Of a DNA stretch of 64,000 bases, positions 26,635 to 36,780 are shown one piece after another. A model generated the notes under the pieces. That model saw only the letters and a list, made by a program, of their open reading frames with translations, was not told the origin of the DNA and ran no database searches. Every line of letters starts with the position of its first letter. The stretch's first letter is position 1. The stretch comes from Ahrensia marina (GTDB lineage: Bacteria > Pseudomonadota > Alphaproteobacteria > Rhizobiales > Rhizobiaceae): assembly GCF_001293565.1 (NCBI RefSeq), contig NZ_JXMU01000005.1:140744-204743 (forward strand), written 5' to 3'. The translations under genes and the position numbers were made by a program.

Positions 26635-29238
26635 TTATATGACGATGTTAACAATTCGATTCGGAACCACAATAACTTTCTTCGGCGCATTGCCGCCCAG
26701 TTGGCTTTGTACGAAATCCAAACCAAGCACGAGTTGTTCGATTTCATCTTTAGAGGCGGTTTTTGCAACTGTAACTTCGCCGCGCTTTTTACCGTTCATT
26801 TGAACAGGAAGCATTATTTCATCATCAACAACAAGAGACGGCTCAAATTCCGGCCATATCAAATCAGCTATCAGGGTTTCGTTTCCAAGTTTGGCCCAAA
26901 TTTCCTCTGCCAAATGCGGCATCATTGGCGCGATCATGGCCAGATAAATCTGCACAGCATCTTTGACAGCGGCTACTAGCTCGGGCTCTGCATTGCCTTT
27001 TGCTATTTCTGTTAGCGGATTGGCCAACTGGTTGGTCAACTCATAGAGTCTGGCAACCGCTTTGTTGAAAGCCAGTTTTTCAATATCGCTGCCAACCGCT
27101 TCAAGCGTTTTATGCGCTGCTTTGGATATGGCTAGCGCCGACCCGCTCGTGCCGATACTTGCATCAGCCTGTTTCAAAGCATCGGCAGCATCAACAATCA
27201 AACGCCATACGCGTTGTAACAGGCGATGCGCACCTTCCACGCCGGACTCAGTCCAGATAACATCACGCTCGGGCGGCGAATCCGACAACATGAACCAGCG
27301 GGCTGTGTCAGCGCCATAGGACGCAATAATATCGTCGGGATCGACAACGTTTTTCTTGGACTTCGACATTTTTTCTATCGAGCCAATTTCAACTTGTTTG
27401 CCGGATTCCAAATGAACAGCCCGGCGCACGCCGTCATTGTCCTCGATACGAATTTCCGCCGGTGTCACCCACCCCTTATCGTCCTTATAGGTTTCATGAA
27501 CAACCATGCCCTGAGTGAAAAGCCCTTTGAAGGGCTCATCAATGTTCAGATGGCCAACCTTCTTCATGGCACGTGTGAAAAAGCGCGAGTAAAGCAGATG
27601 CAAAATAGCGTGCTCAATACCGCCAATATATTGATCGACCGGTAGCCATTTATCAGCAATCTCAGGTATTGTCGGGCTTTCTGCATCCGGCGCGGTAAAG
27701 CGTGCGAAATACCATGATGAGTCGACAAATGTATCCATCGTATCGGTTTCACGTCTTGCGGGTTTGCCGCATGAAGGGCAATTCACATCCAGAAAACCCT
27801 GATGTCTGGCAAGCGGGTTTCCAGGCGTATCAAAATCAATGTCGTCTGGAAGCTTAACCGGCAAATCTTCTTTTGGAACTGGCACAGTACCGCAATCATC
27901 ACAATGTATGATGGGGATAGGGCAGCCCCAATAACGCTGGCGTGATATGCCCCAGTCGCGCAAGCGGAATTGTACGCGGCCTTCACCGATACCTTTTTCC
28001 TCGGCCCATTTGATTGTTTCCTTGATGGCCTCTTCACCGGTTGCAATACCAAGTCCGGCAGGTTGCTCAACCCACCGCACTTTCTCGCTCTTCATTGGTG
28101 TTAAAGCTTCATTGGCAACGGGCGTGTCATCATCGATCGCAAAGAAACTGTTTTTGACGTCAAGATCGTATTTACGCGCAAAATCCAAATCGCGTTGGTC
28201 ATGAGCAGGACAGCCGAAAACGGCGCCTGTGCCATAATCAGTCACAATAAAGTTTGCGACCCAAACCGGTAGTGTTTCGCCTTCATAGAGCGGATGTTTA
28301 ACCGTGAGGCCTGTATCAAAGCCGCGCTTTTCTGCCTTTTCCAAGGCTTCTTCTGACGTACCGGCCCGGCGGACGTCGACATTGAATTCAGCAAGATCAG
28401 GGTTGCTTTTTGCCAATTGCTTGGCAATTTCATGTTCGGGTGCAATCGCAATAAAACTCGCACCGGCCAATGTGTCGGGCCGTGTGGTGTAAACTTCAAT
28501 TTGTTCAATATTATCGAGTGCCTCAGTCAAATCAAAGCGCAGTTGCAGGCCATGCGATTTGCCAATCCAGTTGCGCTGCATCGTGCGCACTTTTTCCGGC
28601 CATTGATCAAGCTCATCAAGCGCGCTTAATAGCTCTTCGCTATAATCTGTAATCTTGAACACCCATTGTGCCAACTCGCGTTGCTCGACCAATGCGCCGG
28701 AGCGCCAGCCGCGCCCGTCAATGACCTGTTCATTGGCAAGGACGGTGTTGTCGACCGGATCCCAGTTTACTTTTGAGGTTTTACGGCCAATAAGGCCCTC
28801 TTTAAGAAAATCCTGAAACAAAATTTGCTGGCGATGGTAGTAATCGACATCACATGTTGCAAATTCCCGTGACCAATCCAATGACAGGCCCATTGTTTTA
28901 AGCTGGCCGCGCATGGTCGCAATGTTTTCATAAGTCCATTCTTTCGGATGAACCTTGTTTTGCATCGCCGCGTTTTCTGCAGGCATGCCAAAAGCATCCC
29001 AACCCATCGGGTGCAGAACATTGAAACCCTTGGCGCGTTTATAGCGTGCGACAACATCGCCCATTGTGTAGTTACGCACATGGCCCATGTGAATGCGTCC
29101 TGACGGGTAGGGAAACATTTCAAGCACATAATATGTTTCGCCGTCGGGATTGTCGGCCGCCTCAAAGAGCTTGGCGTCATCCCATGCCTTTTGCCATTTT
29201 GCTTCAGCTTTACGGGGATTATATCTTTCGGTCGCCAT
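26635..29238 (-). CDS. leuS: Leucyl-tRNA synthetase
   Basis: Class I synthetase charging tRNA-Leu (867 residues from Met at 29238). It shows the HIGH motif region [16 protein letters not shown], the CP1 editing domain ([26 protein letters not shown]), a zinc-type CDDCGTVP...CPSCGKPA, and [14 protein letters not shown] start 7 codons upstream (29259) is less likely, since GAGACGAG precedes 29238. First gene of the leuS-lptE-holA operon. Confidence 0.98.
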   Translation of the reverse strand: MATERYNPRKAEAKWQKAWDDAKLFEAADNPDGETYYVLEMFPYPSGRIHMGHVRNYTMGDVVARYKRAKGFNVLHPMGWDAFGMPAENAAMQNKVHPKEWTYENIATMRGQLKTMGLSLDWSREFATCDVDYYHRQQILFQDFLKEGLIGRKTSKVNWDPVDNTVLANEQVIDGRGWRSGALVEQRELAQWVFKITDYSEELLSALDELDQWPEKVRTMQRNWIGKSHGLQLRFDLTEALDNIEQIEVYTTRPDTLAGASFIAIAPEHEIAKQLAKSNPDLAEFNVDVRRAGTSEEALEKAEKRGFDTGLTVKHPLYEGETLPVWVANFIVTDYGTGAVFGCPAHDQRDLDFARKYDLDVKNSFFAIDDDTPVANEALTPMKSEKVRWVEQPAGLGIATGEEAIKETIKWAEEKGIGEGRVQFRLRDWGISRQRYWGCPIPIIHCDDCGTVPVPKEDLPVKLPDDIDFDTPGNPLARHQGFLDVNCPSCGKPARRETDTMDTFVDSSWYFARFTAPDAESPTIPEIADKWLPVDQYIGGIEHAILHLLYSRFFTRAMKKVGHLNIDEPFKGLFTQGMVVHETYKDDKGWVTPAEIRIEDNDGVRRAVHLESGKQVEIGSIEKMSKSKKNVVDPDDIIASYGADTARWFMLSDSPPERDVIWTESGVEGAHRLLQRVWRLIVDAADALKQADASIGTSGSALAISKAAHKTLEAVGSDIEKLAFNKAVARLYELTNQLANPLTEIAKGNAEPELVAAVKDAVQIYLAMIAPMMPHLAEEIWAKLGNETLIADLIWPEFEPSLVVDDEIMLPVQMNGKKRGEVTVAKTASKDEIEQLVLGLDFVQSQLGGNAPKKVIVVPNRIVNIVI

Positions 29239-29442
29239 TGTTCTCGTCTCTTTGCACAAATGCTGACATTTGCCGTGAATGAAAAGGTTTTTGCTCTCTT
29301 GCCGTCAAATCGTATAAGGGTCAACAGGTGTGTCGATGCTAGAGCAGTTTCGCAATTTTTTAATGGCGGTAACACTCTAGGTTTATTTGCGCGTTAGCTT
29401 GGGCGAAGTGCTGTCTGCTTTGTCTGAAAACGCTCTAAGTGA

Positions 29443-30129
29443 ATGGGAAAACCAGAAGTGACGAAGGCGAATACAGTTTCAAGATATAAAGATGTCTGCG
29501 CGCAAATTGATGCGGCTGCCAAGTCTGCAGGGCGGCAAAGTGATGCAGTGCAATTGGTGGCTGTATCAAAAACTTATTTTGAAGATGATATCGAGCCGGT
29601 CATTGAAACGGGGCACCGGATTTTTGGTGAGAACCGTATTCAGGAAAGCCAGAAAAAATGGCCCGCGCTTAAAGAAAAATACAGCGATATTGAACTTCAT
29701 TTGATTGGACCGCTGCAAAGCAACAAGGCTGGCGAGGCGGTTGCTCTGTTTGATGTGATTGAAACCGTTGACCGCGAGAAGATTGCCAATGCTTTAGCAG
29801 GCGAGATGCGCAAGCAAGACCGGCAGCTGGATGTTTATATTCAGGTCAATACGGGCATGGAAGAACAGAAAGCCGGCATAGCACCGCAGCAAACAGGTCC
29901 GTTTGTTTCTTTTTGCCGTGATGATTTGCAACTCAATGTTGTCGGCTTGATGTGCATTCCGCCTGCCGACGAGAATCCGGGCCCGCATTTTGCATTATTG
30001 CGAAAGCTCGCGCGGGAGAATAAGCTTGATAAACTGTCAATGGGAATGTCCGGCGATTTTGAAACAGGCATTGAATTTGGCGCAACATTAGTGCGCGTCG
30101 GGTCGGCAATATTCGGATCGAGGGCATAA
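29443..30129 (+). CDS. YggS family pyridoxal phosphate homeostasis protein
   Basis: A 228-residue PLP-binding protein without known catalytic activity that controls free PLP and amino/keto acid balance. PLP is bound by Lys43 (VAVSKTY). FGENRIQES, HLIGPLQSNK and MSMGMSGDFETGI-type phosphate motifs are present (LSMGMSGDFE). Divergent from leuS with a 204-base gap in which I see no conserved element. Confidence 0.95.
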   Translation: MGKPEVTKANTVSRYKDVCAQIDAAAKSAGRQSDAVQLVAVSKTYFEDDIEPVIETGHRIFGENRIQESQKKWPALKEKYSDIELHLIGPLQSNKAGEAVALFDVIETVDREKIANALAGEMRKQDRQLDVYIQVNTGMEEQKAGIAPQQTGPFVSFCRDDLQLNVVGLMCIPPADENPGPHFALLRKLARENKLDKLSMGMSGDFETGIEFGATLVRVGSAIFGSRA

Positions 30130-30242
30130 AGTCCGAGTTTGTGGTTCTTAAAGTTAGCTGACAATTAACTATAATTGCGGCATATGGAACCGGAATTAGT
30201 AATGTTTGCGCGTGATCGCAATTGCAAAATTTGGAGATTTGA

Positions 30243-31088
30243 ATGTCTATGAAAAAGGTTCGCGCATTTGCGTGCACGATGGCAACAACGGCAATGCTTG
30301 CAGCACCTATTGCCGCAGTTACACCTATTGTTTTGACAACGCCGGCTATGGCTGCGAAATGCGGCAATAACGCTTCGGGTTTCAACAGCTGGAAACAGGC
30401 TTTTGCAGAAGAAGCTGCGGCCAAAGGAATTAAAAATCGCGGGCTTCAGGCGCTTGCTGGCGCACAATATGCGACCAAGACAATCGCGGCGGACCGCAAC
30501 CAGAAGTCATTCAAATATTCTTTGAAAAAGTTCATGCAGGTACGCGGTGCCAGCACAATCGTAGCGCAAGGCAAAAAGAAGAAAAATGCTGATGCGAGGT
30601 TCTTTGCTAATATAGAAGCAAGATATGGTGTTCCGGCCGGACCGCTTCTCGCTATTCACGGTATGGAAACAGGGTTTGGCCGTTTTACCGGCAATACAAA
30701 TATGATTTCTGCTGCTGCGACCCTGGCTTACGATTGCCGCCGCTCGGAATTTTTCACAGGACATTTGCTTGCGGCGCTGAAATTGGTGGATCGCGGCGTA
30801 ATCAGTGCCAGTACCCGTGGTGCGGCCCATGCTGAACTGGGTCATACACAATTTCTAGCAGGCAATGTTCTTAAATATGGCGTTGATGGTGACGGTAACG
30901 GCCGTCTTGATCTGAACAATAAATATGATGCCTTGGCATCGACAGCGAATTTCCTGCGTGCCCATGGCTGGCGCAAGGGCGGCGGCTATCAGAAAGGTGA
31001 GCGCAATTTCCGCGCGATCCAAGGCTGGAACGCTGCCGGTGTTTATCAGCAAGCTATTGCAATCATGGCAAAACAGATCGACGGTTAA
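30243..31088 (+). CDS. Lytic murein transglycosylase (SLT_2/MltB-like)
   Basis: A 281-residue periplasmic peptidoglycan hydrolase. A long signal peptide ends near TPAMAAK. The MltB-type domain shows FFANIEARYGVPAGPLLAIHGMETGFG with the catalytic Glu, AHAELGHTQFLAGN (the MltB-like Gln-Phe motif) and NKYDALASTANFLRAHGW. There is no C-terminal peptidoglycan-binding domain. A terminator follows at 31152-31184. Confidence 0.9.
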   Translation: MSMKKVRAFACTMATTAMLAAPIAAVTPIVLTTPAMAAKCGNNASGFNSWKQAFAEEAAAKGIKNRGLQALAGAQYATKTIAADRNQKSFKYSLKKFMQVRGASTIVAQGKKKKNADARFFANIEARYGVPAGPLLAIHGMETGFGRFTGNTNMISAAATLAYDCRRSEFFTGHLLAALKLVDRGVISASTRGAAHAELGHTQFLAGNVLKYGVDGDGNGRLDLNNKYDALASTANFLRAHGWRKGGGYQKGERNFRAIQGWNAAGVYQQAIAIMAKQIDG

Positions 31089-31151
31089 TCACCGTACTGA
31101 TTGAGGCTGGCTCCTATGGGCCAGCTTTCAACATTCTTTATGAGAACGACA

Positions 31152-31184
31152 AAAACCCGCCGCAGTGATGCTGGCGGGTTTTTT
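31152..31184. terminator. Bidirectional terminator between the transglycosylase gene and rpmF
   Basis: Stem AAAACCCGCC / GGCGGGTTTT with an 11-base loop. T-runs follow on both strands, so it can end both the plus-strand transglycosylase transcript and the minus-strand rpmF transcript. Confidence 0.87.
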
Positions 31185-31207
31185 AATGTGTGTACTTAAG
31201 TTTTAAC

Positions 31208-31390
31208 TTAAGATTCTTTAGCTTCCAGAACCTGGCGGCCACGGTACATACCGGTTTTCAGGTCGATATGGTGTGGGCGGCGAAGTTCGCCTGAAGACTT
31301 GTCTTCAACATATGTCGGGTTTTTAAGCGCGTCTGTTGAACGGCGCATACCACGCTTAGAGCGTGAGATCTTGCTCTTAGGAACAGCCAT
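31208..31390 (-). CDS. rpmF: 50S ribosomal protein L32
   Basis: A 60-residue ribosomal protein, [18 protein letters not shown]..., followed by a region rich in His and Arg ([12 protein letters not shown]). It is the Cys-lacking form without a zinc ribbon. The start at 31390 is preceded by GGAG; an upstream in-frame ATG at 31402 adds 4 residues and is rejected. It lies downstream of mtgA on the same strand, 142 bases away. Confidence 0.97.
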   Translation of the reverse strand: MAVPKSKISRSKRGMRRSTDALKNPTYVEDKSSGELRRPHHIDLKTGMYRGRQVLEAKES

Positions 31391-31532
31391 TTTATACTCC
31401 AAAGTCGATGCGCAGTAACGTCGCCGGTGATTGGGCCGGGCCGTAAAAACCGTTCCGCGCTAGAATTGATTGGCGCGCTATACACCCTGCAAGCCTGTTT
31501 GAGAAGCCATCCACCGAAATTTTATGCAGATT

Positions 31533-32294
31533 CTATTCAAGGCACTTAATATAGGCCCCGGAATTTTGCGCCCGTTTGATATTTACAGAGGCTAAACGCC
31601 GCAGACCCTGTGTAGGATTGCTGGGTTCGCGCATAATCGGGTTGGGCAGGGTGACTGCCATATAGGCTGCTTGTTTGCGCGATAAATCCGCAGCAGATAC
31701 GCCGAAATGGCTTTGGCTACCTGCTTCGATGCCAAACACGCCATTTTCATCCCATTCAGCAATATTGAGATAAATTTCCATGATACGCTTTTTGGGCAAA
31801 ACAAGATCAATCCAAAGCGCCAATGGAATTTCCAGAACTTTACGTAAATAGGAACGCCCGCCCCATAAAAAGAGATTTTTGGCGGTCTGCATGGTGATGG
31901 TTGAGGCACCGCGGGTTTTTTCACCGTCAATTGCATCGGAAATGACGAGGTTTAATGCGTTCCAGTCAATGCCGTTATGTGCACAAAACTGGCCATCTTC
32001 CGAGACCAGAACCGCTTGATAGGCAACCGGAGCCATATCGCTTAAGTCAATCCAGCGCCGGTCAACAGGTTGAAAGGCAAGGTGGCGTGAAAGCATCAAT
32101 GTAGATGTCGGATGAACGGCCTCCCAGCGATAGAGCACCGTTAAAGCAAAAGGAAGCAATATAATTGCCAGGATTGCCAGCACTGTCCATTTGAACAGGC
32201 CGGCTACCCGCTGACGCAATGTTGGCCGCAGAATTTTCGGCTTTTGTGTTCGCACGGTCTTCTTACCTGATTTTCTTTTGGGTTTACTGGCCAA
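31533..32294 (-). CDS. mtgA: Monofunctional biosynthetic peptidoglycan transglycosylase
   Basis: GT51 glycosyltransferase that polymerises lipid II (253 residues). After a basic N-terminus there is a membrane anchor at about 33-53. The GT51 motifs are VLVSEDGQFCAHNGID (catalytic Glu), RGASTITMQTAKNLFLW and RKVLEIPLALWIDLVLPKKRIMEIYLN. There is no penicillin-binding transpeptidase domain. Divergent from ispA. Confidence 0.96.
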   Translation of the reverse strand: MASKPKRKSGKKTVRTQKPKILRPTLRQRVAGLFKWTVLAILAIILLPFALTVLYRWEAVHPTSTLMLSRHLAFQPVDRRWIDLSDMAPVAYQAVLVSEDGQFCAHNGIDWNALNLVISDAIDGEKTRGASTITMQTAKNLFLWGGRSYLRKVLEIPLALWIDLVLPKKRIMEIYLNIAEWDENGVFGIEAGSQSHFGVSAADLSRKQAAYMAVTLPNPIMREPSNPTQGLRRLASVNIKRAQNSGAYIKCLE

Positions 32295-32429
32295 AATACT
32301 GCGATGTTCCTCTGGGTGCTGGCTCTGTTTTGCGCGGATAATGGTTGAACTTTTCTCAATCCATAGGCAATTGAATAATCACATATAAAATGACCGATCA
32401 AGCAGACGGCTAAACAGTGAGGCAAGTTT

Positions 32430-33347
32430 GTGGCTCAATTCAACCAAACGCAATTTGTAGAGATACTTAAATCGCGCGCCAAACAAATGGACGACTTTCT
32501 GGCTACCTATCTAAATGCCGATGCTAAAAATGGCGAAATAGACCGGCCTGAAAAACTTGTAAACGCGATGCGTCATGGTGTTCTTAACGGCGGTAAGCGT
32601 ATCCGGCCTTTTTTTGTCATTGAAATTGCAAAGATGCTCGGCGCCGATGAAGAGCTGGCTCTATTTCCGGCTGCCGGACTTGAATGTCTGCATTCATATT
32701 CTCTGGTTCATGATGATTTGCCAGCTATGGATGATGATGATTTAAGACGTGGCCAACCCACGGTCCATATTGCCTATGATGAAGCGACGGCAATTTTGGC
32801 AGGCGATGCTTTGTTGACCTTGGCGTTTGATCTTACCGCACATGAAGAAAGCGGCCTTTCTGCGCAGGTTCAAATCGAGCTGGTGCGCGCACTCGCGCGA
32901 GATTCCGGCGTGGGCGGTATGGTTGGCGGCCAGCAGCTTGATCTTGATAATGAGAACAAGGAGGCGGCTGAAGAATTAATTAGCCGGATTCACGCGATGA
33001 AAACCGGCGCACTCATTCGTTATTCCTGTGAAGCCGGCGCCATAATTGCCGGTAGCAATCATAAAGAGCGACAAAATATTCGCCGATATGGCGAGCTGGT
33101 CGGGCTTGCCTTTCAGTTGGCGGATGATTTGCTTGATGTGACATCAGATGCTGCTGCGATGGGCAAAGCAACGCGAAAAGATGCTGAAGCCGGAAAGAGC
33201 ACGCTGATAGCGATTCACGGTGTCGAATGGGCGCGTGAGCGTTTGAACCAATATGTCGGGGAAGCCGAGGCCCTTTTAGCGCAATATGGGCGAAAGGCCG
33301 ATATTATTCGGGCGGCGACACATTTTGTTGCCAAACGGCAGTCCTAG
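32430..33347 (+). CDS. ispA: Farnesyl diphosphate synthase / polyprenyl synthetase
   Basis: Condenses IPP with DMAPP and GPP to make farnesyl diphosphate (305 residues). It shows the first Asp-rich motif HDDLPAMDDDDLRRG, GKRIRPFF for IPP, MKTGALIRYSC, and the second motif QLADDLLDVTSD. The start is GTG at 32430 with GAGG upstream. Chain length is judged farnesyl from the short-chain pattern. Product supplies undecaprenyl phosphate and quinones. Confidence 0.93.
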   Translation: MAQFNQTQFVEILKSRAKQMDDFLATYLNADAKNGEIDRPEKLVNAMRHGVLNGGKRIRPFFVIEIAKMLGADEELALFPAAGLECLHSYSLVHDDLPAMDDDDLRRGQPTVHIAYDEATAILAGDALLTLAFDLTAHEESGLSAQVQIELVRALARDSGVGGMVGGQQLDLDNENKEAAEELISRIHAMKTGALIRYSCEAGAIIAGSNHKERQNIRRYGELVGLAFQLADDLLDVTSDAAAMGKATRKDAEAGKSTLIAIHGVEWARERLNQYVGEAEALLAQYGRKADIIRAATHFVAKRQS

Positions 33348-34213
33348 TTTTTCTTTACAATACAGGGTGTTCCATTGCTGCGCAGACGGCCGCAAACCGC
33401 ATTGGCTTTCTGGCGTGATGGCGCCCCCAGCCGAACTGTATAAATGCCGCGCTGTCCCATCGGCGATCTTGTCCGGCTGATCGACAGGGGCATACCCATC
33501 AAAATATTGCCGTTTCGCGCCTTAATACGACTCCAGCTGCGTTCGGCTATTTCACGTTTGAAATTGCCGGCGACTTGTATCGCCCACGGCATGGTAAATT
33601 TAGCGGCAAGCAAGCCCGCACCGGTTTCAATTATAGGCAAGCGCAGACAGGCTTTATAAAACCCAATCTTTTCTTCAAGCGGCCGGTTTTTTATCTGGCG
33701 GCGCCGGTCAAAGAAAATGTCTGCAGGCTCGCCGGTGATATCCAGCACATAATTTTCAGTTTCTATCGGCAAATTGCCGCCTCGCGAAAGCCATTTGGCA
33801 ACGCGTGTTTCGCCTGAATTATAAGCTGCCGCCGCCAAGCCGAGATTGCCGAATTGTACACGTAATTTCGCAAGATACAGAGCGGAGGCCGGAATTGCTT
33901 TTTCCGGATCAAAAGGATCATCCAGATTACGCAGCTTGGCCGTTTCAGGCATAAATTGCGCAATTCCCTGCGCACCGACCGGCGAAATTGCATTTGCGTC
34001 AAACCGGCTTTCTTTCCAGATCAATCTGGCGAAGAAAGCCTGCGGCAGTCCGTTGACTGATGCTTCACGGGCAATCAACTGACAAATGCGTTCGACGGAA
34101 ATGTCTTCCCCGCTGTCCTTTGAAAGTGTTTGCCCAAGAGTAGAACTCATTAGGGCAGGCGTCATTGTCAGCCATGCGGCAACCGCGAGAAATGCCGCCT
34201 GCTTAAGCGGCAC
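33344..34213 (-). CDS. Lytic transglycosylase (SLT domain) with SPOR-like C-terminus
   Basis: A 289-residue exported protein. A signal peptide ([21 protein letters not shown]) precedes the SLT domain, where [27 protein letters not shown] holds the catalytic Glu and [14 protein letters not shown] is the late motif. The last ~35 residues ([18 protein letters not shown]) look like a SPOR peptidoglycan-binding repeat. The start is GTG at 34213, overlapping the ispG stop by 11 bases; the same frame stays open to 34636 inside ispG but that part is not coding. It overlaps the ispA stop by 4 bases on the opposite strand. Confidence 0.88.
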   Translation of the reverse strand: MPLKQAAFLAVAAWLTMTPALMSSTLGQTLSKDSGEDISVERICQLIAREASVNGLPQAFFARLIWKESRFDANAISPVGAQGIAQFMPETAKLRNLDDPFDPEKAIPASALYLAKLRVQFGNLGLAAAAYNSGETRVAKWLSRGGNLPIETENYVLDITGEPADIFFDRRRQIKNRPLEEKIGFYKACLRLPIIETGAGLLAAKFTMPWAIQVAGNFKREIAERSWSRIKARNGNILMGMPLSISRTRSPMGQRGIYTVRLGAPSRQKANAVCGRLRSNGTPCIVKKN

Positions 34214-35471
34214 CGCGTTTATCGCCTTCTTTGCCGAAACGGGCTTCGATATAATCGGCCACCATCGCTTCGAAGTCACCGGCAATATTGTCGCCGCGCA
34301 ATGTCGCTGTCTTTTTGCCGTCCACAAAAACAGGTGCTGCAGGGCTTTCACCAGTTCCAGGCAGAGAAATGCCGATATCGGCATGTTTGGATTCGCCCGG
34401 ACCATTGACGATACAGCCCATGACCGCGACTTTAAGCGCTTCAACACCGGGGTATTTTGTGCGCCAGACGGGCATGTTCTTGCGTAAATCGCCTTCGATT
34501 TTTTTAGCCAGTTCCTGAAAACCGGTGGATGTTGTGCGTCCACATCCCGGGCACGCCGCAACAACCGGTATGAATTGGCGAAAGCCCATTGTTTGCAGCA
34601 GTTCCTGTGCAACCTGAACTTCGCGGGTGCGGTCACCGCCCGGTTCCGGTGTCAATGATATGCGGATTGTGTCGCCAATGCCCTGCTGCAACAAAATGCC
34701 GAGCGCTGCCGATGAGGCAACGATACCTTTCGAGCCCATACCCGCTTCGGTCAAACCCAAATGAAGGGCGTGGTTTGATCGTTTCGCAAGGTCCGTATAA
34801 ACGGCAATCAGGTCCTGCACCTGACTTACCTTCGCCGATAAAATGATGCGTTCGCGCGGCATACCAACCTGTTCTGCCAGTTCGGCAGAAATCAGCGCAG
34901 ACTGGACGATGGCTTCACGCATCACTTGCTGTGCGGTCATGGGAAACCCGTCCTCTTGGTTCTTGTCCATAAGACGTGTCAGTAGTTCCTGATCAAGGGA
35001 TCCCCAATTAACGCCGATACGCACCGGTTTTTCATAACGGTTGGCAATTTCGATAATGTCAGTGAACTGCTTGTCGCGTTTTTCGCGAAAGCCAACATTG
35101 CCCGGATTAATGCGATATTTTGCCAGCGCTTCCGCGCAGGCCGGATGGTCTGAAAGCAACTTGTGGCCAATATAATGAAAATCACCGACTAAAGGAATAT
35201 TAAGCCCGAGGCGTTCAAGCCGTTCGCGTATTTTTGGTACAGCGGCGGCGGCCTCATCTTTGTCGACCGTAATGCGCACAATTTCCGAGCCGGCTTTGTG
35301 CAGTGCCGCGACCTGCGCCACTGTCGCATCAATATCGGCGGTATCCGTGTTGGTCATGGATTGGACCACAACATCACCGCCGCCGCCGACTTTCACACCG
35401 CCGACATTAACGCCGACTGTTTCGTGGCGGTCAAAGGGCGCACTGATGTAATTCGGACTGTTTCGGGTCAT
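34203..35471 (-). CDS. ispG: 4-hydroxy-3-methylbut-2-en-1-yl diphosphate synthase IspG
   Basis: [4Fe-4S] enzyme of the MEP isoprenoid pathway that reduces MEcPP to HMBPP (422 residues). The cluster ligands are Cys307 and Cys310 (ACPGCGRT), Cys353 (GCIVNGPGE) and Glu360. [15 protein letters not shown] opens the TIM barrel. It is the first gene of the unit with the overlapping lytic transglycosylase. With ispA next door, isoprenoid and wall synthesis genes are clustered. Confidence 0.98.
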   Translation of the reverse strand: MTRNSPNYISAPFDRHETVGVNVGGVKVGGGGDVVVQSMTNTDTADIDATVAQVAALHKAGSEIVRITVDKDEAAAAVPKIRERLERLGLNIPLVGDFHYIGHKLLSDHPACAEALAKYRINPGNVGFREKRDKQFTDIIEIANRYEKPVRIGVNWGSLDQELLTRLMDKNQEDGFPMTAQQVMREAIVQSALISAELAEQVGMPRERIILSAKVSQVQDLIAVYTDLAKRSNHALHLGLTEAGMGSKGIVASSAALGILLQQGIGDTIRISLTPEPGGDRTREVQVAQELLQTMGFRQFIPVVAACPGCGRTTSTGFQELAKKIEGDLRKNMPVWRTKYPGVEALKVAVMGCIVNGPGESKHADIGISLPGTGESPAAPVFVDGKKTATLRGDNIAGDFEAMVADYIEARFGKEGDKRGAA

Positions 35472-35501
35472 GCGTTTATCTCGTCTATGACAAATAATCG
35501 G

Positions 35502-35867
35502 TCAATTCTTGCTTTCGCCAAATGCCTGCTGCCATGCGGCCTCGTCAAAGCCTGTCAGCGCAGTCTTGCCGTCTGTTCCCACGGGACGTTTGATAAAGCG
35601 CGGCTCGTTCGCCATTGCGTTTATCATGCTGTCCTCGTTTTGTGTAATGGCATCGCGCTCTGCTTCATCCAGCTTTTTAAAAGTTTGCGCCTTATGATTA
35701 AACACAGTGTCTATGCCTGCCAATGATACCCATTGGCGTAGAGATTCTTCCAAATCATCCACTTTGGTAAAGTGCTTGTATTCCAGCGGTATGTTCTCCG
35801 CCTCAGCCCAGTTGACGGCCTTTTTCACTGTCGAGCAGCCTGCATATCCATAAATGTGCAATGTCAT
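35502..35867 (-). CDS. ArsC/Spx/YffB-family thioredoxin-fold protein
   Basis: A 121-residue protein of the arsenate reductase-like family. MTLHIYGYAGCSTVKKA has a single redox Cys (Cys11) with no CxxC. RFIKRPVGTDG near the C-terminus carries the conserved Arg and Pro. It is YffB-like rather than a proven arsenate reductase; no ars genes are nearby. The start at 35867 follows GAGAGG; the upstream in-frame ATG at 35930 is rejected on family length. Confidence 0.88.
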   Translation of the reverse strand: MTLHIYGYAGCSTVKKAVNWAEAENIPLEYKHFTKVDDLEESLRQWVSLAGIDTVFNHKAQTFKKLDEAERDAITQNEDSMINAMANEPRFIKRPVGTDGKTALTGFDEAAWQQAFGESKN

Positions 35868-35988
35868 GTTTTGCCTCTCTGGAACATTTTTGCCTGTCTT
35901 ATCATTGAACACAGAATTGTCACCTGACATGTGACATAATTACGCTTATGTTGCGGCGCAATAACACAGTGCATATTAAGAGGAAACT

Positions 35989-36780
35989 ATGATGACCGAT
36001 GTAAAAACTGCAATTGTCACAGGATCCAATTCCGGCATCGGTCTTGGCATCGCCCGCTCGCTGGCGATGGAAGGGCATAATGTCGTGCTTAATTCCTACA
36101 CGGATAATAAAGACGATCACGCCCTTGCGGAATCAATTTCAAAGGCGGCAGGCAATAAGACCATTTATATTTCAGCGGACCTGTCCAAAGGCGATCAGTC
36201 ACGTTCGCTGGTTGAAAAAGCTGCCGAAGAGTTTGGTACAGTTGATATTCTAATCAATAATGCCGGCATCCAGCATGTCGCGCCGATCGAAGATTTTCCT
36301 GCCGATAAATGGGATGCGATTATTGCCATCAATCTTTCATCGGCCTTTCATACAACTGCTGCTGCCCTGCCGATGATGAAAAAATCAGGCTGGGGCCGGA
36401 TCATCAATATTGCATCGGCACATGGTCTGACCGCGTCACCTTTTAAATCTGCTTACATCGCGGCAAAACACGGCATTGTCGGGCTGTCAAAAACCACAGC
36501 GCTTGAAATGGCTGAAGCCAAAATGAACGCGACATGTAATGCGATTTGTCCCGGTTACGTGTTAACACCGTTGGTGGAGGGCCAGATTGAAGACCAGATG
36601 AAAGCGCATAAAATGAGCCGTGAAGAGGTGCTGGACAAAGTCATGTTGACGCGTCAGCCAACGCGGGAATTTGCGACCGTTGACCAGCTTGGCGGTACGG
36701 CGGTGTTTTTATGTTCTGACAATGCGTCTCAAATTACCGGCACAACAATCTCCATTGACGGAGGATGGACGGCGCTTTGA
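35989..36780 (+). CDS. bdhA: 3-hydroxybutyrate dehydrogenase
   Basis: Short-chain dehydrogenase (263 residues) interconverting 3-hydroxybutyrate and acetoacetate, as in polyhydroxybutyrate breakdown. It shows TGSNSGIGLG at 11-20, NNAGIQHVAP, IINIASAHGL with the catalytic Ser, YIAAKHG with Tyr and Lys, and ICPGYVLTPLV. A second ATG at 35992 is possible. The patatin gene overlaps its end. Confidence 0.95.
   Translation: MMTDVKTAIVTGSNSGIGLGIARSLAMEGHNVVLNSYTDNKDDHALAESISKAAGNKTIYISADLSKGDQSRSLVEKAAEEFGTVDILINNAGIQHVAPIEDFPADKWDAIIAINLSSAFHTTAAALPMMKKSGWGRIINIASAHGLTASPFKSAYIAAKHGIVGLSKTTALEMAEAKMNATCNAICPGYVLTPLVEGQIEDQMKAHKMSREEVLDKVMLTRQPTREFATVDQLGGTAVFLCSDNASQITGTTISIDGGWTAL

Noticed and set aside
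28767..29375. Long minus-strand open frame within and upstream of leuS
   Set aside because: It is a frame shadow of the leuS gene with no family resemblance.
29260..29442. Possible regulatory RNA between leuS and the YggS-family gene
   Set aside because: No stable hairpin or known leader motif could be recognised.
34214..34636. Upstream open part of the SLT transglycosylase frame
   Set aside because: It lies within ispG in another frame; the signal peptide starts at the GTG at 34213.
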